Counted from the first letter of the stretch, positions 44,947-54,977 are shown. The stretch: DNA of 64,000 nt from Melioribacteraceae bacterium (GCA_027030245.1 JALVFE010000032.1:124001-188000); one strand, 5' to 3'. The notes: generated by a model not told the origin, from the sequence alone. Program-made: numbers and translations.

Positions 44947-45420
44947 ATGAAACCGACATTCTTCCTTCCGATATTTTTCCTCCTCGTAACCGGCTGCTCC
45001 TCAATTTACTTTGTGAATCCGGAAAATGCTTCCGAGACAACTACATTAAATGAAATTTCTAAAAAATGCGATGCGACCGTGATTTTAAAAGACCGCACGG
45101 AATTTAGCGCACGGGACATTATAATTAAAAGCGATTCCGTATCGTTCGAAGATTTAAAATCGGAACAAGTTTTATTCTATCCTACAGGGAATGTGTTGGG
45201 TGTTAAATTCTTGGACAGAATGCAAGGATTATTAGAGGGTTTTAAGGGCGGATTCTTAGCCGGCGGCGGTTTGGGATTTATACTCGGTTTACCGAATGAC
45301 AAATTGGGTCCCGTTGCCGGCGCTCTGGTTTTAGGAACGATTTCCGGAGTTGCGATTGGAATAACAAGCAGTATTTTCGGCTACCTTATCGGCAGCGAAA
45401 CAATTTACTATATAAAATAA
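44947..45420 (+). CDS. Lipoprotein with glycine-zipper membrane region
   Basis: A 157-residue protein with lipobox VTGC (Cys16). The mature N-terminal part has beta-strands (CDATVILKDRTEFSARDIIIK). Two glycine-rich hydrophobic stretches follow at about 97-155 (GGFLAGGGLGFILGL, VAGALVLGTISGVAIGI). These resemble glycine-zipper outer-membrane proteins that insert into membranes. The function is unknown. Start with AAAGGAGAAT. It lies before a repeat cluster and a tRNA. Confidence 0.7.
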   Translation: MKPTFFLPIFFLLVTGCSSIYFVNPENASETTTLNEISKKCDATVILKDRTEFSARDIIIKSDSVSFEDLKSEQVLFYPTGNVLGVKFLDRMQGLLEGFKGGFLAGGGLGFILGLPNDKLGPVAGALVLGTISGVAIGITSSIFGYLIGSETIYYIK

Positions 45421-45469
45421 CAGATTGATTTTCCCGGATTTATTTCTCTTGTTCGGTAAATTTCTCTGA

Positions 45470-45694
45470 TGCCGAGGTCCACACCTCGGCATAAAGAACA
45501 TAATTAAATTTTTATCTGTGTGGAAAGGAGTTGTCCCTTCCACCAGGTAAATATTGTTTCTTACTCTTGCACTTAATCGTAATCTTAACCTCATCGTTAA
45601 AAATGTGAGCAAGATTAAGAGTAAGATCAAGATCAAGATTATCATAATAACTTATATACCAAATAATACAACTGTGGTGAATAGTACAGTTATG
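45470..45694. repeat. Mosaic REP-like repeat copy (units c, a, b, end)
   Basis: Unit c at 45470-45491 (TGCCGAGGT/ACCTCGGCA), unit a at 45519-45544, unit b at about 45558-45650, end motif CAAATAAT ... AGTTAT at about 45660-45694. The order c-a-b differs from the other copies. Confidence 0.85.
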
Positions 45695-45787
45695 TATATT
45701 GAATTGTCTTCTCCAGCACTGATTTTTGATTACAGCCGCTGAACATTTACGTATAAAACCGGTGGAAAACGGGTTTTGCCAATCATG

Positions 45788-45818
45788 AAAAAAACCCTGC
45801 AAAAAAAGGTTTGCAAGG
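45788..45818 (-). terminator. Intrinsic terminator of tRNA-Lys
   Basis: On the minus strand CCTTGCAAA (45818-45810), a short loop, TTTGCAGGG, then seven T (45794-45788). It begins 6 bases after the tRNA 3' end. Confidence 0.85.
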
Positions 45819-45824
45819 CTAATG

Positions 45825-45897
<73 letters not shown>

Positions 45898-46036
45898 ACC
45901 GCAAAAATAAATATTTTTATATGAGTTTCAAAACATCAAGCTCGCAACTGTTTTCCCTTTAAGCCACAACCGGTTTTCACATTTAATATTAAGCGGTAAA
46001 TTTTGTAAATTGTAAAATAAATTTACAAGATACATT

Positions 46037-46543
46037 ATGGATACTTTAACTATTATCTTTATCATACTCGGTTTTATTCTTGCCGTCATCGGAATCGTCG
46101 GGTGTATTATTCCCGGTCTACCAGGCCCGCCTCTGAATTATATCGCGGTTGTGCTTCTTGATATAGCAAAGCCGGAACTGTTTACGTCAAAATTTTTATT
46201 GTGGTTCGGGTTAATTGTTGTAATCGTATATTTTCTGGATTACATTCTGCCGGTATTGGGGGCAAAAATATATAACGCATCCAAATACGGAATTTGGGGT
46301 TCAATAATCGGAATGATAATCGGTATATTTTTCTTTCCTCCGTTCGGAATGATACTCGGGATAATGATCGGCACGGTTACCGGTGAATTACTTGCGGGCA
46401 AAGAACAATCCGAAGCGCTAAAAGTAGGAATGGTTACATTCGTTGCAAGCATGGCCGTAATTGTAATTAAACTTAGTTTGTCCTTAATTTTAACTTTTTA
46501 CTTTCTAAAAGGTGTTTTTACGATAGGTTATGATGCAATCTGA
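46037..46543 (+). CDS. DUF456 family membrane protein
   Basis: A 168-residue integral membrane protein with about five helices. The N-terminal IIPGLPGPPLNYIAVVLLD and the glycine-rich GSIIGMIIGIFFFPPFGMILGIMIG are DUF456 hallmarks. The function is unknown; the glycine-zipper helices suggest oligomers. It overlaps the BtuF-like gene by 14 bases in another frame, implying co-translation. Confidence 0.92.
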   Translation: MDTLTIIFIILGFILAVIGIVGCIIPGLPGPPLNYIAVVLLDIAKPELFTSKFLLWFGLIVVIVYFLDYILPVLGAKIYNASKYGIWGSIIGMIIGIFFFPPFGMILGIMIGTVTGELLAGKEQSEALKVGMVTFVASMAVIVIKLSLSLILTFYFLKGVFTIGYDAI

Positions 46544-47438
46544 GACCATCCCTTCCGCAAAATATATCCTTTTCTTATTTCTTACGCTAATCGCTTTTTC
46601 GTGCGGTAAGCAATTGAAAGAAAAACCGGATAAAAAAAATTTTATTACCGACGCGCTCGGGAATAAATTTGAATTATCGCAACCGCCGGAAAGGATTATA
46701 ACTTTGGCGCCAAATCTTACGGAAATGGTTTTTGAACTCGGCGCGGGGGAAAAGCTGGTCGGCAATACACTTTTTTGCAATTACCCCGACGAGGCAAAGT
46801 CCGTTGAAAAAATAGGCGATATGTTAACCGTTGACTACGAAAAAATTGTTACACTTCATCCCGATTTGATATTCATAACGAAAGAAGGAAACAAAAAGAA
46901 TATTTATCAAAAATTAATTTCGTTAAAGCAAAAAGTTTTTGTTTCCGATCCCAAAAGTTATGCGGATATCAAAGAAACTTTTCTTAAAATGGGAAAAATT
47001 CTCGGGGAAGAGCAGACGGCTTTGCAAAAAATAAAAGCATGGGACAGGTTAATAGATTCGGTCAAAAACGAAGTAAAAAATTCAACAACCGGTTCCGTTA
47101 TGTTTTTAGTTTCCGTAAAACCTATTATGCTTGCGGGCAAAAACACTTTCATTGACGAAATATTAAGCATCTGCGGATTACAAAACATAGCGGACAGTTC
47201 CCGCTTAAGATATCCGGTTTTCAGCAGGGAAGAAATAGTTAAAAAAAATCCCGATTACATCATTCTTTTTGCTTCTAAAAATTTAAAAGCCGAAAACGTA
47301 AAAAATGCGTATCCGGAATGGAAGGAACTTAACGCCGTTAAGAATAACAATATCATTTTTGTCGATCCCGATTTATTTGCACGCCCGGGACCCAGATTTG
47401 CAAAAGCAGTTGAATTTTTATTTAATTCAGTTCACTGA
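46530..47438 (+). CDS. BtuF-like periplasmic-binding lipoprotein
   Basis: A 302-residue substrate-binding protein of the BtuF/FepB (cluster A-II) class. It has lipobox FSC (Cys25), then ITLAPNLTEMVFELGAGEKLVG, NYPDEAKSVEKIGDM, HPDLIF and a C-terminal FARPGPRFAKAVEFLF. Members bind cobalamin, heme or ferric siderophores; the ligand cannot be assigned. No permease (BtuC/FecD) or ATPase gene is adjacent, and no cobalamin riboswitch is seen. The start is one of two consecutive ATGs; it overlaps DUF456. Confidence 0.88.
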   Translation: MMQSETIPSAKYILFLFLTLIAFSCGKQLKEKPDKKNFITDALGNKFELSQPPERIITLAPNLTEMVFELGAGEKLVGNTLFCNYPDEAKSVEKIGDMLTVDYEKIVTLHPDLIFITKEGNKKNIYQKLISLKQKVFVSDPKSYADIKETFLKMGKILGEEQTALQKIKAWDRLIDSVKNEVKNSTTGSVMFLVSVKPIMLAGKNTFIDEILSICGLQNIADSSRLRYPVFSREEIVKKNPDYIILFASKNLKAENVKNAYPEWKELNAVKNNNIIFVDPDLFARPGPRFAKAVEFLFNSVH

Positions 47439-47480
47439 GATTATGGTTTATAGTCTGGTATTTCCAAGATTCAATTGAAC

Positions 47481-47706
47481 CCCGCAACTTCAGTCGCGGG
47501 CAAAGAAACGCAAACCGTAAAGAAAGAAACCGATTCATCGGTTTCCACCGCATTATATTTTAGCTAATGAATTCGACATTTATTTTTCTCTATAAAAACC
47601 GGTGAAACGGTTCAGTTTTTTTTATACGTATTCACTAATCCACGGATAAATCCGTGGGATTGGCTTTTCTTCGTAAGAAGTGGAGGGACAAGGCATGCCT
47701 TGTCCC
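47481..47706. repeat. Array of five different hairpins after the BtuF-like gene
   Basis: Hairpins: CCCGCAACT/AGTCGCGGG (47481-47500), GAAACCGAT/ATCGGTTTC (47526-47545), AACCG/CGGTT followed by an eight-T run (47597-47623, likely the BtuF terminator), CCACGGAT/ATCCGTGG (47640-47657), and unit e GGGACAAGGCA/TGCCTTGTCCC (47685-47706). No open frame between them. Confidence 0.8.
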
Positions 47707-47725
47707 CAGATGTGCTTATTTGATT

Positions 47726-50530
47726 CTATTTCATCAATATCATTTTCTTTGTTTGAGAGAAACTGCCTGTGGTTAATTTGTAAAGATAAATTCCGCTCGG
47801 TAATCCGCCTGCGGCGGACTTTGCGTTGAATGTAATGGTGTATGTTCCGGGAGATTGTTTTTTATTTACCAGCGTTTTTATTTCCCTACCCAACAAATCA
47901 TAAACAATAAGTTTTACGTTTTTCGTCTCGCGGTTAACGTCTCCCGGTATTTCATATTTAATTGTTGTTGTCGGATTAAACGGATTCGGATAATTTTGTA
48001 AAAGTTCAAACTTTGTAGTAAAATTACTTCCGTTTACATCAACAGTTCCGGATAAATCACCTGTGAATACACCTCGACCGTGTGTTCCGGCGGCAACTTT
48101 GTTATCCGATGTTCTGGATGTAACATATTCAACAACTGCAGTTCCAATGCCGTTATCGTTTTCTCTTACCCAAACAGTGTTGGAACCGTTTAAGTATGTA
48201 GTTGAATATAAGCCCGTGCTTGTGCCTACCAAATAAACCGTAGCTCCGCTTACGGGCAATATTGTGGCGGATCTTAAAGAAGGTCCGGGGTTTGCATTTG
48301 TACCGGTTAAATTACCTTCCACTGCAGTATAACTGTTGCCCCCGTCAGTTGAATGATATAAACCTACGATGTTATAATTGGAATAAATCACAAGAATTTC
48401 ATTTCCGTTTGCAGGATTAACGGCAATATTATGAACGTACGCACCTCCCGGAGAACCGCTTATGGAAATATCCGTTGCGGCGGATGCAGATGTGTTAGCA
48501 TTTTCCAATTTATAAACCTTTGGCGCTCCGCTGTTACTGCTTGCCCCAAAATATAAAAGGTGTTGCGGATTGTTTTGTGATATTGCAACAGTTGTGATTG
48601 TATATCCCGAAGGAACAGTAACGTTAGTAAGTTTGCTCCAACCTGTATTTGTTCCGTTTTGAAAATTAGGAATTGAAGACAAATTGTTGTTTCGCCATAA
48701 TGAACTGCCGGACGGATATAACATAATGTTTTCGTCATTCGGATCGATTACAAAGGGGTTGACAAAAAGCTGATCCGTAGCATTATTGGGCGTAATTTCC
48801 GACCAACCGATTCCTTCCGTATACGGATTATACGGTTTCCCGTCGGATCTATAAGTCAACCTGGTAATTTTGCCGTTTTGACTTGATACATAAGCATAAT
48901 CCGAACCGAAATAAGAATATCCTCCGTCGCCGGAACTTAAATCATCCGAAGAACCGGTTTGTCCATTATAATAAGTAAAAAACGGGGTTCCGTTGTCCTG
49001 AGTGCCCCCCATAATTCTTTCGTCGTTTGCATATTTTGCCAAAGAGACTGTATAAAATTGTGTTACGTTGTAACCGTGATTTTTATTTTCCCACGGAAAA
49101 TAATCCGCGTAAGATGTATTGGTAATATCATCCGTATAATATAATCCCCCGTCGTTCCCGTTCCATAATTTATTCGGATTAACCGGATCGAATACCAAAA
49201 CATGTTGATCCGGATGATGGTTCGGATAGAAAAATTCCGTGGAATGATATCCTCCAATCCAATCGAGTTTTGCGTCGTTTAGTTTAGTGGCAAAACCGTC
49301 TGTCGATCTAAACAGACTGGTGCCTCCGATAAGAACAAAATCGGGATCGTCAGGTTTTACGGCAATAACCAAATCATAGTTTCCTTGCGAGTCCATTCTT
49401 CCGCCGGTTCCGGCAAAAGATGGTAGATTAGACGTTAAGTCGATAGATGAATCGTCGGATAAATCAATCTTATGTAAGCGGATATCCTCGTTCCCACTGC
49501 CGTCTGTATTTCCCGTATTAGTTAAAACATAAACGAAATTGCCTGCGCTTGCCAAAACGCTTCTAGCGTGGGTTGACGGAAATGACGAGGGAGTGATATT
49601 TGTCCATGATGAACCCTCATTTGTCGATTTGTAAACGCCGGGTTGATTTGCCGGACTACTATTATAACCCTTTTGAGAAATAACAGCAATAACCGTACCG
49701 TCTTGTAATGTTATAACGTCGGAGTAAGTATGATCGTTAATCCCACCAAGAGAAATTCCGAAGGAGCTTCCGCCGTTGGTGGATTTCATTATACCGATTC
49801 CGTTACAAGCGATGAAAACAGTACCGGTTGTTGGAGAAACCGTTACTTTGGAAACCCAATCGTAGTAACTGTCCCATGTTGTGGGATTGCTTGAAGTGCC
49901 CGGAATCAAATTCCATGTTTCACCGTTATCAGTCGATTTATAAATTCCGTTACCGCTGTAAAAAGCTCTGTAACCCCGGTCGGATGCGGTTGTTCCGTTA
50001 TATTCTCCGCTAACCGCATACCAAATATTTGTTTTACCGTTTCGTGTGTCTTGCGCAATAGATGTGATGCTGTATATCTGAGTGGGAAGTGTTTTCATTT
50101 CCCATGTGTTTCCGTAGTCGGTAGATTTCCAAATACCGCCCGAAGCTCCTCCCGCAATAACAATATTAGGGTTACTTACATCGATTGCCAATGCTCTGGT
50201 TCTACCACCAACATCGTTGGGTCCCGCCTCGTTCCAGCTGAACGTTGCACCGTCGATTTTATTTAATGTATTTTTTACGGGCAGTTTTTTTGCATATTTT
50301 AATTCCTTAGAACGTATATCTGCGGGAATTTTATTTGTTGCCGGATCCCTCAGTATTCTGAAAAAATATTCGTACCTTCCCTTTTTCAATTCGAAAGAAA
50401 ATTCCGGCGTAGTTGAATGTTTTATAATTGAATAGTTACCGTTAAGTCGGGTATCATTGAACTTAAATACGAATGCAAAAAAAACGGTAACAATTAAAAA
50501 CAGAAAGAAACTTCTATTTTGTAAATTCAT
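47726..50530 (-). CDS. Secreted BNR/sortilin-type propeller protein with T9SS domain
   Basis: A 934-residue exported protein. After the signal peptide and a short spacer come many BNR/Asp-box-like blades (GGIWKSTDYGNTWEM, GIYKSTDNGETWNL, GIMKSTNGGSSFGI, GVYKSTNEGSSWTN, GLYHSTDGGNSYTA) forming one or two beta-propellers (about 100-850). The T9SS sorting domain (YPNPFNP to KKMILMK) follows. Such proteins bind glycans or act as surface scaffolds; the Asp-boxes are structural, not proof of sialidase activity. The sorting-domain DNA is close to that of the M14 gene at 23137. No strong ribosome site is visible. Confidence 0.88.
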   Translation of the reverse strand: MNLQNRSFFLFLIVTVFFAFVFKFNDTRLNGNYSIIKHSTTPEFSFELKKGRYEYFFRILRDPATNKIPADIRSKELKYAKKLPVKNTLNKIDGATFSWNEAGPNDVGGRTRALAIDVSNPNIVIAGGASGGIWKSTDYGNTWEMKTLPTQIYSITSIAQDTRNGKTNIWYAVSGEYNGTTASDRGYRAFYSGNGIYKSTDNGETWNLIPGTSSNPTTWDSYYDWVSKVTVSPTTGTVFIACNGIGIMKSTNGGSSFGISLGGINDHTYSDVITLQDGTVIAVISQKGYNSSPANQPGVYKSTNEGSSWTNITPSSFPSTHARSVLASAGNFVYVLTNTGNTDGSGNEDIRLHKIDLSDDSSIDLTSNLPSFAGTGGRMDSQGNYDLVIAVKPDDPDFVLIGGTSLFRSTDGFATKLNDAKLDWIGGYHSTEFFYPNHHPDQHVLVFDPVNPNKLWNGNDGGLYYTDDITNTSYADYFPWENKNHGYNVTQFYTVSLAKYANDERIMGGTQDNGTPFFTYYNGQTGSSDDLSSGDGGYSYFGSDYAYVSSQNGKITRLTYRSDGKPYNPYTEGIGWSEITPNNATDQLFVNPFVIDPNDENIMLYPSGSSLWRNNNLSSIPNFQNGTNTGWSKLTNVTVPSGYTITTVAISQNNPQHLLYFGASSNSGAPKVYKLENANTSASAATDISISGSPGGAYVHNIAVNPANGNEILVIYSNYNIVGLYHSTDGGNSYTAVEGNLTGTNANPGPSLRSATILPVSGATVYLVGTSTGLYSTTYLNGSNTVWVRENDNGIGTAVVEYVTSRTSDNKVAAGTHGRGVFTGDLSGTVDVNGSNFTTKFELLQNYPNPFNPTTTIKYEIPGDVNRETKNVKLIVYDLLGREIKTLVNKKQSPGTYTITFNAKSAAGGLPSGIYLYKLTTGSFSQTKKMILMK

Positions 50531-50744
50531 TTTTTATCCCTCATTACTTCGTAATAATTTCATTATCGAAAGTTAAATTGTTATTTTAACATTACCGCTG
50601 ACGGTTTTCAGCAAATTTAATGAACGTATACAGCTTTGCCAAATTATTCTTTCCGTATTACTCTAATAAATTCTTTATATACATCTCCCAATTTCTTAAC
50701 TTTATTTTCATTAAAATTAATCCTATTATAACAATGAGGCGAAA

Positions 50745-52133
50745 ATGTTTGAAACCGCAATTTACACCAAACGGAGGGAAGAACTTAAAAAATTAGTGGG
50801 CAGCGGAATTATTTTATTCTTGGGGAATAAAAACTCACCGAGAAATTTTTCCAGCATGCCTTATCCGTTCAGGCAAGACAGCAGTTTTTTATACTATTGG
50901 GGTTTGGACTTTCCCGATCTCGCCGCAATTATCGATGTGGATAACAATGAAGAAATAATTTTCGGTAACGACAGAACCGTTGACGATATTGTTTGGATGG
51001 GACCCGAAGAATCTTTATCGGAAAAAGCGGCAAAGGTAGGCGTAACAACAACAAAACCTTTGGCGGAATTGAATGACTTGACCGCTAAAGCGGTTTCCGG
51101 ACACAGGGAAATTCATTTCCTTCCGCAATACCGTTCGGATAATATGATTTATTTAAGCGATCTTACGGGAATTAAAGCAAAGTTTTTGAACAAATATGTC
51201 TCCGAAAAGCTAATAAAATCGGTGGTTTCACAAAGATCGGTAAAAATCAAAGAGGAAATTGAGGAAATTGAAAAAGCATTGGGAATCAGTTTCGAAATGT
51301 ATTTCCTTGCAATGAGACTTACCAAACCCGGACTATTCGAAAAAGATATTGCCAGATCGATTGAAGGAATTGCGAATTTAAAAGGCGCAGGAACATCTTT
51401 CGGTACTATATTTTCAGTGCACGGCGAAATTTTACATAACGAATATTACGGAAACATAATGAAGAAAGGGGATATCGCTTTGCTCGATTCCGGAGCGGAA
51501 ACGGAAATGCATTATGCCAGCGATATTACAAGGGTAATTCCGGTATCGGGTAAATTTACCGAAAAGCAAAAGGACATATACAATATTGTCCTTGATTCCC
51601 AAATGCAAGCAATAGAAATGATAAAAGAAGGCGTTAAATTTAAAGACGTTCACATTAAAGCATCCACCGTTATTGCCGAAGGTTTGAAGAATCTCGGTTT
51701 GATGAAAGGAAACGTTAACGACGCCGTGGAAAACGGAGCACATGCGCTTTTCTTCCCGCACGGTCTGGGTCACATGATGGGACTCGACGTTCACGACATG
51801 GAAAGCTTCGGAGAAGATTACGTGGGATATGACGATAAGGTAAAACGCAGTAACCAGTTCGGACTGGCTTATCTCCGTTTGGGTAAAGAACTGAAAAGCG
51901 GATATGTTGTAACCGTTGAACCGGGAATATATTTTATCCCCGCATTAATCGATCTGTGGAAAGAAAGTAACAAACATGCCGAGTTTATTGATTATTCCAA
52001 AGTAGAAGAATACCGGGATTTCGGAGGCATCCGGATTGAGGATGATATTCTTGTGGAAAAAGACGGTGCCAGAGTTTTGGGTAAGCCGATTCCCAAAACC
52101 GTGGAAGAAGTTGAATTGGTTTGCGGAAAATAA
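50745..52133 (+). CDS. pepP: Xaa-Pro aminopeptidase (M24 family)
   Basis: A 462-residue cytoplasmic M24 peptidase with the AMP_N domain (1-170) and a pita-bread catalytic domain. Metal ligands are Asp248 (LLDSGAE), Asp260 (ASDITR), His343 (HGLGHMMG), Glu392 (VEPGIY) and Glu432 (GIRIEDD). The site is complete, so it should cleave an N-terminal residue before proline. Length and motifs fit PepP. It is followed 15 bases later by the D-lactate-dehydrogenase-like gene on the same strand, so they may be co-transcribed. Confidence 0.94.
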   Translation: MFETAIYTKRREELKKLVGSGIILFLGNKNSPRNFSSMPYPFRQDSSFLYYWGLDFPDLAAIIDVDNNEEIIFGNDRTVDDIVWMGPEESLSEKAAKVGVTTTKPLAELNDLTAKAVSGHREIHFLPQYRSDNMIYLSDLTGIKAKFLNKYVSEKLIKSVVSQRSVKIKEEIEEIEKALGISFEMYFLAMRLTKPGLFEKDIARSIEGIANLKGAGTSFGTIFSVHGEILHNEYYGNIMKKGDIALLDSGAETEMHYASDITRVIPVSGKFTEKQKDIYNIVLDSQMQAIEMIKEGVKFKDVHIKASTVIAEGLKNLGLMKGNVNDAVENGAHALFFPHGLGHMMGLDVHDMESFGEDYVGYDDKVKRSNQFGLAYLRLGKELKSGYVVTVEPGIYFIPALIDLWKESNKHAEFIDYSKVEEYRDFGGIRIEDDILVEKDGARVLGKPIPKTVEEVELVCGK

Positions 52134-52148
52134 AATATCGGATAAATC

Positions 52149-54977
52149 ATGTTAAGCGGAAAATATTTAGAGTTTTATAATAATCTTAAAAAGAAAATTC
52201 CGGCGGAACGTTTATTTTTCGATCACTTAAGAACATTGGCTTACGGAACCGATGCAAGCTTTTACCGTTTGATTCCGCAACTCGTGGTAAAAGTTAAAAA
52301 CGAAAAAGAACTTTCGGAAACCCTTGCGCTTGCCTACAAACTGAAAGTTCCGGTTACCTTCAGAGGTTCGGGCACAAGTTTATCCGGGCAGGCAATCACC
52401 GATTCCGTTTTGATTAAAATAGATAATTCTTGGAACGGTTACGAAATTCCGGCAGGAGCGGAAAAAATTAAACTGCAACCGGGAATTCGCGGAGGCTTTG
52501 CCAATGCACAGCTTTCACGGTTCAACAAAAAAATTGGTCCGGATCCTGCATCCATCAACTCCGCTACAATCGGGGGAATTGTTGCAAACAACGCAAGCGG
52601 AATGACAAGCGGAATCGAGCGTAACAGTTACAATACAATCGATTCGATAAGAGTTGTTTTTGCTGACGGTTCCGTACTCGATACAGCCGACGAGCAAAGC
52701 AAAAATAATTTCAAAGAGAAACACTCCGCACTGTTTAACGGTTTGCTCGAATTAAGCCGGCAAGTTAAAGCGAATCCGGAATTGACCGGAAAAATTAAAC
52801 GGAAATATCAAATCAAGAATACAACCGGCTACAGCATCAACGCACTTGTGGATTTTGAAGATCCGTTTGAAATTATTAAACATTTGATGATCGGTTCGGA
52901 AGGAACGCTCGGTTTTATTTCCGAAGTTACATTTAATACCGTTCCCGATTTACCGAACAAAGCATCGGCATTGGTTATTTTCAACAGTATAAAATCGGCA
53001 TGCGATGCTATTCCCAGACTAAAAACATTGCCTGTTGATGCTGCTGAAATAATGGATAGAACGGCACTTCGTTCTGTCGAGGATAAACCGGGGATGCCCG
53101 CATATCTTCAAGAGCTTCATAATGAAGCTACTGCTTTGTTAATAGAAACTTCCGCAGATGACCCCGCTACTTTGAATGAGAATATTTCCCGTATTAAAAC
53201 TGAATTGGAAGATTTGGATAGAGCACTTCCGGTTGAGTTTACCACCGTTAAAAGCGAATACTTGAAATTGTGGAACGTGCGGAAAGGTTTATTTACAAGT
53301 GTTTGCAAAGCCCGTGAGCCCGGAACCACCGTGATTATTGAGGATATCAATTTTGAAACTTCGCGTTTGGCGGAAGCCGTTACGGATCTCAGGGAACTGT
53401 TCGATAAACACAATTACGAAGATACGATAATTTGGGGGCACGCACTTTCCGGAAATATTCACTTTGTATTTTTCCATGATTTTAGTCAACCAAAAGAGGT
53501 GCAAAGATACGAAAGGTTTATGAGCGAATTGACAAGATTGGTAATCGATAAATACGACGGTTCGCTTAAAGCGGAACACGGTACTGGTAGGAACATGGCT
53601 CCGTTTGTAGAATATGAATGGGGTTCAGAAGCATACGAAGTGATGAGGAAAATTAAAAAGATATTCGACCCGAAAAATATTTTGAGTCCGGGTGTATTAA
53701 TAAACAACGACAATAAAATACATATTAAAAATTTAAAACCTTTACCGGTTGCCGATCCTTTGATCGATCAATGCATTGAATGCGGATTTTGCGAAAGTGT
53801 TTGCCCGTCTAAAGATTTAACATTAACCCCCCGCCAACGAATAACGGTTTACCGTGAAATATCCAGGTTACATTCCGAAAAATCGGATGTTCAGAGGAGA
53901 CTTGAACTGGAAAAAATGTTTGATTATCAAGGAAACGATACCTGCGCAACGGACGGATTGTGTGAGTTAAGTTGTCCGGTTGATATTGATACCGGTTCTC
54001 TGATAAAAAAATTACGCAAAGAAAATGTGACCGATACCGAAATCAAAATAGCTTCGTTTACTGCAAATAATTTTAAGTTCGTTACGGAAGGGTTGCGGAT
54101 ATTGTTGAATTTTGTTGATGTTGCGCATTCGCTTTTGGGAAGCGAATTGATGGAAAACATTTCAAACGGTTTAAGAAAATTATCCGGTAACCGTATCCCC
54201 AAATGGAATAAATATTTACCGAAGGGTGCTGATTTAATAATCGGTTCGTCGTTAAAAAACAATGAATTAAAAGTTGTTTATTTCCCGAGTTGTATTAGTC
54301 GTACTATGGGATTACCGAAAGACAGTTCGGAAAAAGATTCGCAAGCGACTGTTTTCCACAAGTTGCTGGAAAAAGCTGGTTATGGTGTTATCTATCCGGA
54401 AAACATAAAAAACCTTTGTTGCGGAATGCCTTATTCTTCTAAGGGTTTGGTTAAACAGGCAAATCAAAAGGCTACGGAACTTACATCGTATTTAATTAAC
54501 GCGAGCGAAAACGGGAAGTACCCCGTCGTGTTCGATACTTCGCCGTGTGTGAAAACAATGAGGGAATTTGAATTAGTAAAGAGCACTACAAACTTAAAGA
54601 TGTACGATTCGATTGAATTTATTTACGAGTTTATGCTGGATAAACTACAAATTATAAAAAGGGAAGAGACAGTTACGATTCATCCTACTTGTAGCACCAC
54701 AAAAATGGAAGATGTTGAAATATTAAAACGTATTGCCGAAGCTTGCGTTACAAATGTTGTTATTCCGAAAGAGATTACGTGTTGCGGTTTTGCGGGCGAT
54801 CGCGGATTTACGTTTCCGGAGTTAAACGCTTCGGCTTTGAGTAAACTTAAATCGGAAATCCCCCAATCTTGTTCCGCCGGTTATTCAACAAGTAAAACCT
54901 GTGAAATAGGACTTTCGTTACACAGCGGAATCGAATACAAATCTATTGTTTACCTTGTTGATAAATGTAGCGAGTGA
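52149..54977 (+). CDS. FAD/Fe-S oxidoreductase of the D-lactate dehydrogenase type
   Basis: A 942-residue fusion. FAD-binding domain 4 (about 25-270) has FRGSGTSLSGQ and SEGTLGFISE. The FAD-oxidase C-terminal domain (about 280-520) has GHALSGNIHFVF and KAEHGTGRNMAPFVE. A pair of [4Fe-4S] motifs follows: CIECGFCESVCP starting at residue 541 and a second cysteine set CATDGLCELSCP at about 599. Two CCG domains come last, with CCGM at about 757 and CCGF at about 878. This layout matches the large D-lactate or 2-hydroxyglutarate dehydrogenases that pass electrons to quinone or cytochrome. The exact substrate cannot be fixed. Confidence 0.9.
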   Translation: MLSGKYLEFYNNLKKKIPAERLFFDHLRTLAYGTDASFYRLIPQLVVKVKNEKELSETLALAYKLKVPVTFRGSGTSLSGQAITDSVLIKIDNSWNGYEIPAGAEKIKLQPGIRGGFANAQLSRFNKKIGPDPASINSATIGGIVANNASGMTSGIERNSYNTIDSIRVVFADGSVLDTADEQSKNNFKEKHSALFNGLLELSRQVKANPELTGKIKRKYQIKNTTGYSINALVDFEDPFEIIKHLMIGSEGTLGFISEVTFNTVPDLPNKASALVIFNSIKSACDAIPRLKTLPVDAAEIMDRTALRSVEDKPGMPAYLQELHNEATALLIETSADDPATLNENISRIKTELEDLDRALPVEFTTVKSEYLKLWNVRKGLFTSVCKAREPGTTVIIEDINFETSRLAEAVTDLRELFDKHNYEDTIIWGHALSGNIHFVFFHDFSQPKEVQRYERFMSELTRLVIDKYDGSLKAEHGTGRNMAPFVEYEWGSEAYEVMRKIKKIFDPKNILSPGVLINNDNKIHIKNLKPLPVADPLIDQCIECGFCESVCPSKDLTLTPRQRITVYREISRLHSEKSDVQRRLELEKMFDYQGNDTCATDGLCELSCPVDIDTGSLIKKLRKENVTDTEIKIASFTANNFKFVTEGLRILLNFVDVAHSLLGSELMENISNGLRKLSGNRIPKWNKYLPKGADLIIGSSLKNNELKVVYFPSCISRTMGLPKDSSEKDSQATVFHKLLEKAGYGVIYPENIKNLCCGMPYSSKGLVKQANQKATELTSYLINASENGKYPVVFDTSPCVKTMREFELVKSTTNLKMYDSIEFIYEFMLDKLQIIKREETVTIHPTCSTTKMEDVEILKRIAEACVTNVVIPKEITCCGFAGDRGFTFPELNASALSKLKSEIPQSCSAGYSTSKTCEIGLSLHSGIEYKSIVYLVDKCSE

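Noticed and set aside
45331-45645. Antisense reading frames through the repeats (LILILLLILL-type products)
   Set aside because: They are produced by the near-hexameric repeat unit b and overlap a real gene; no ribosome site.
46500-46530. Cobalamin riboswitch before the BtuF-like gene
   Set aside because: The gene overlaps DUF456, leaving no leader; none seen upstream of DUF456 either.
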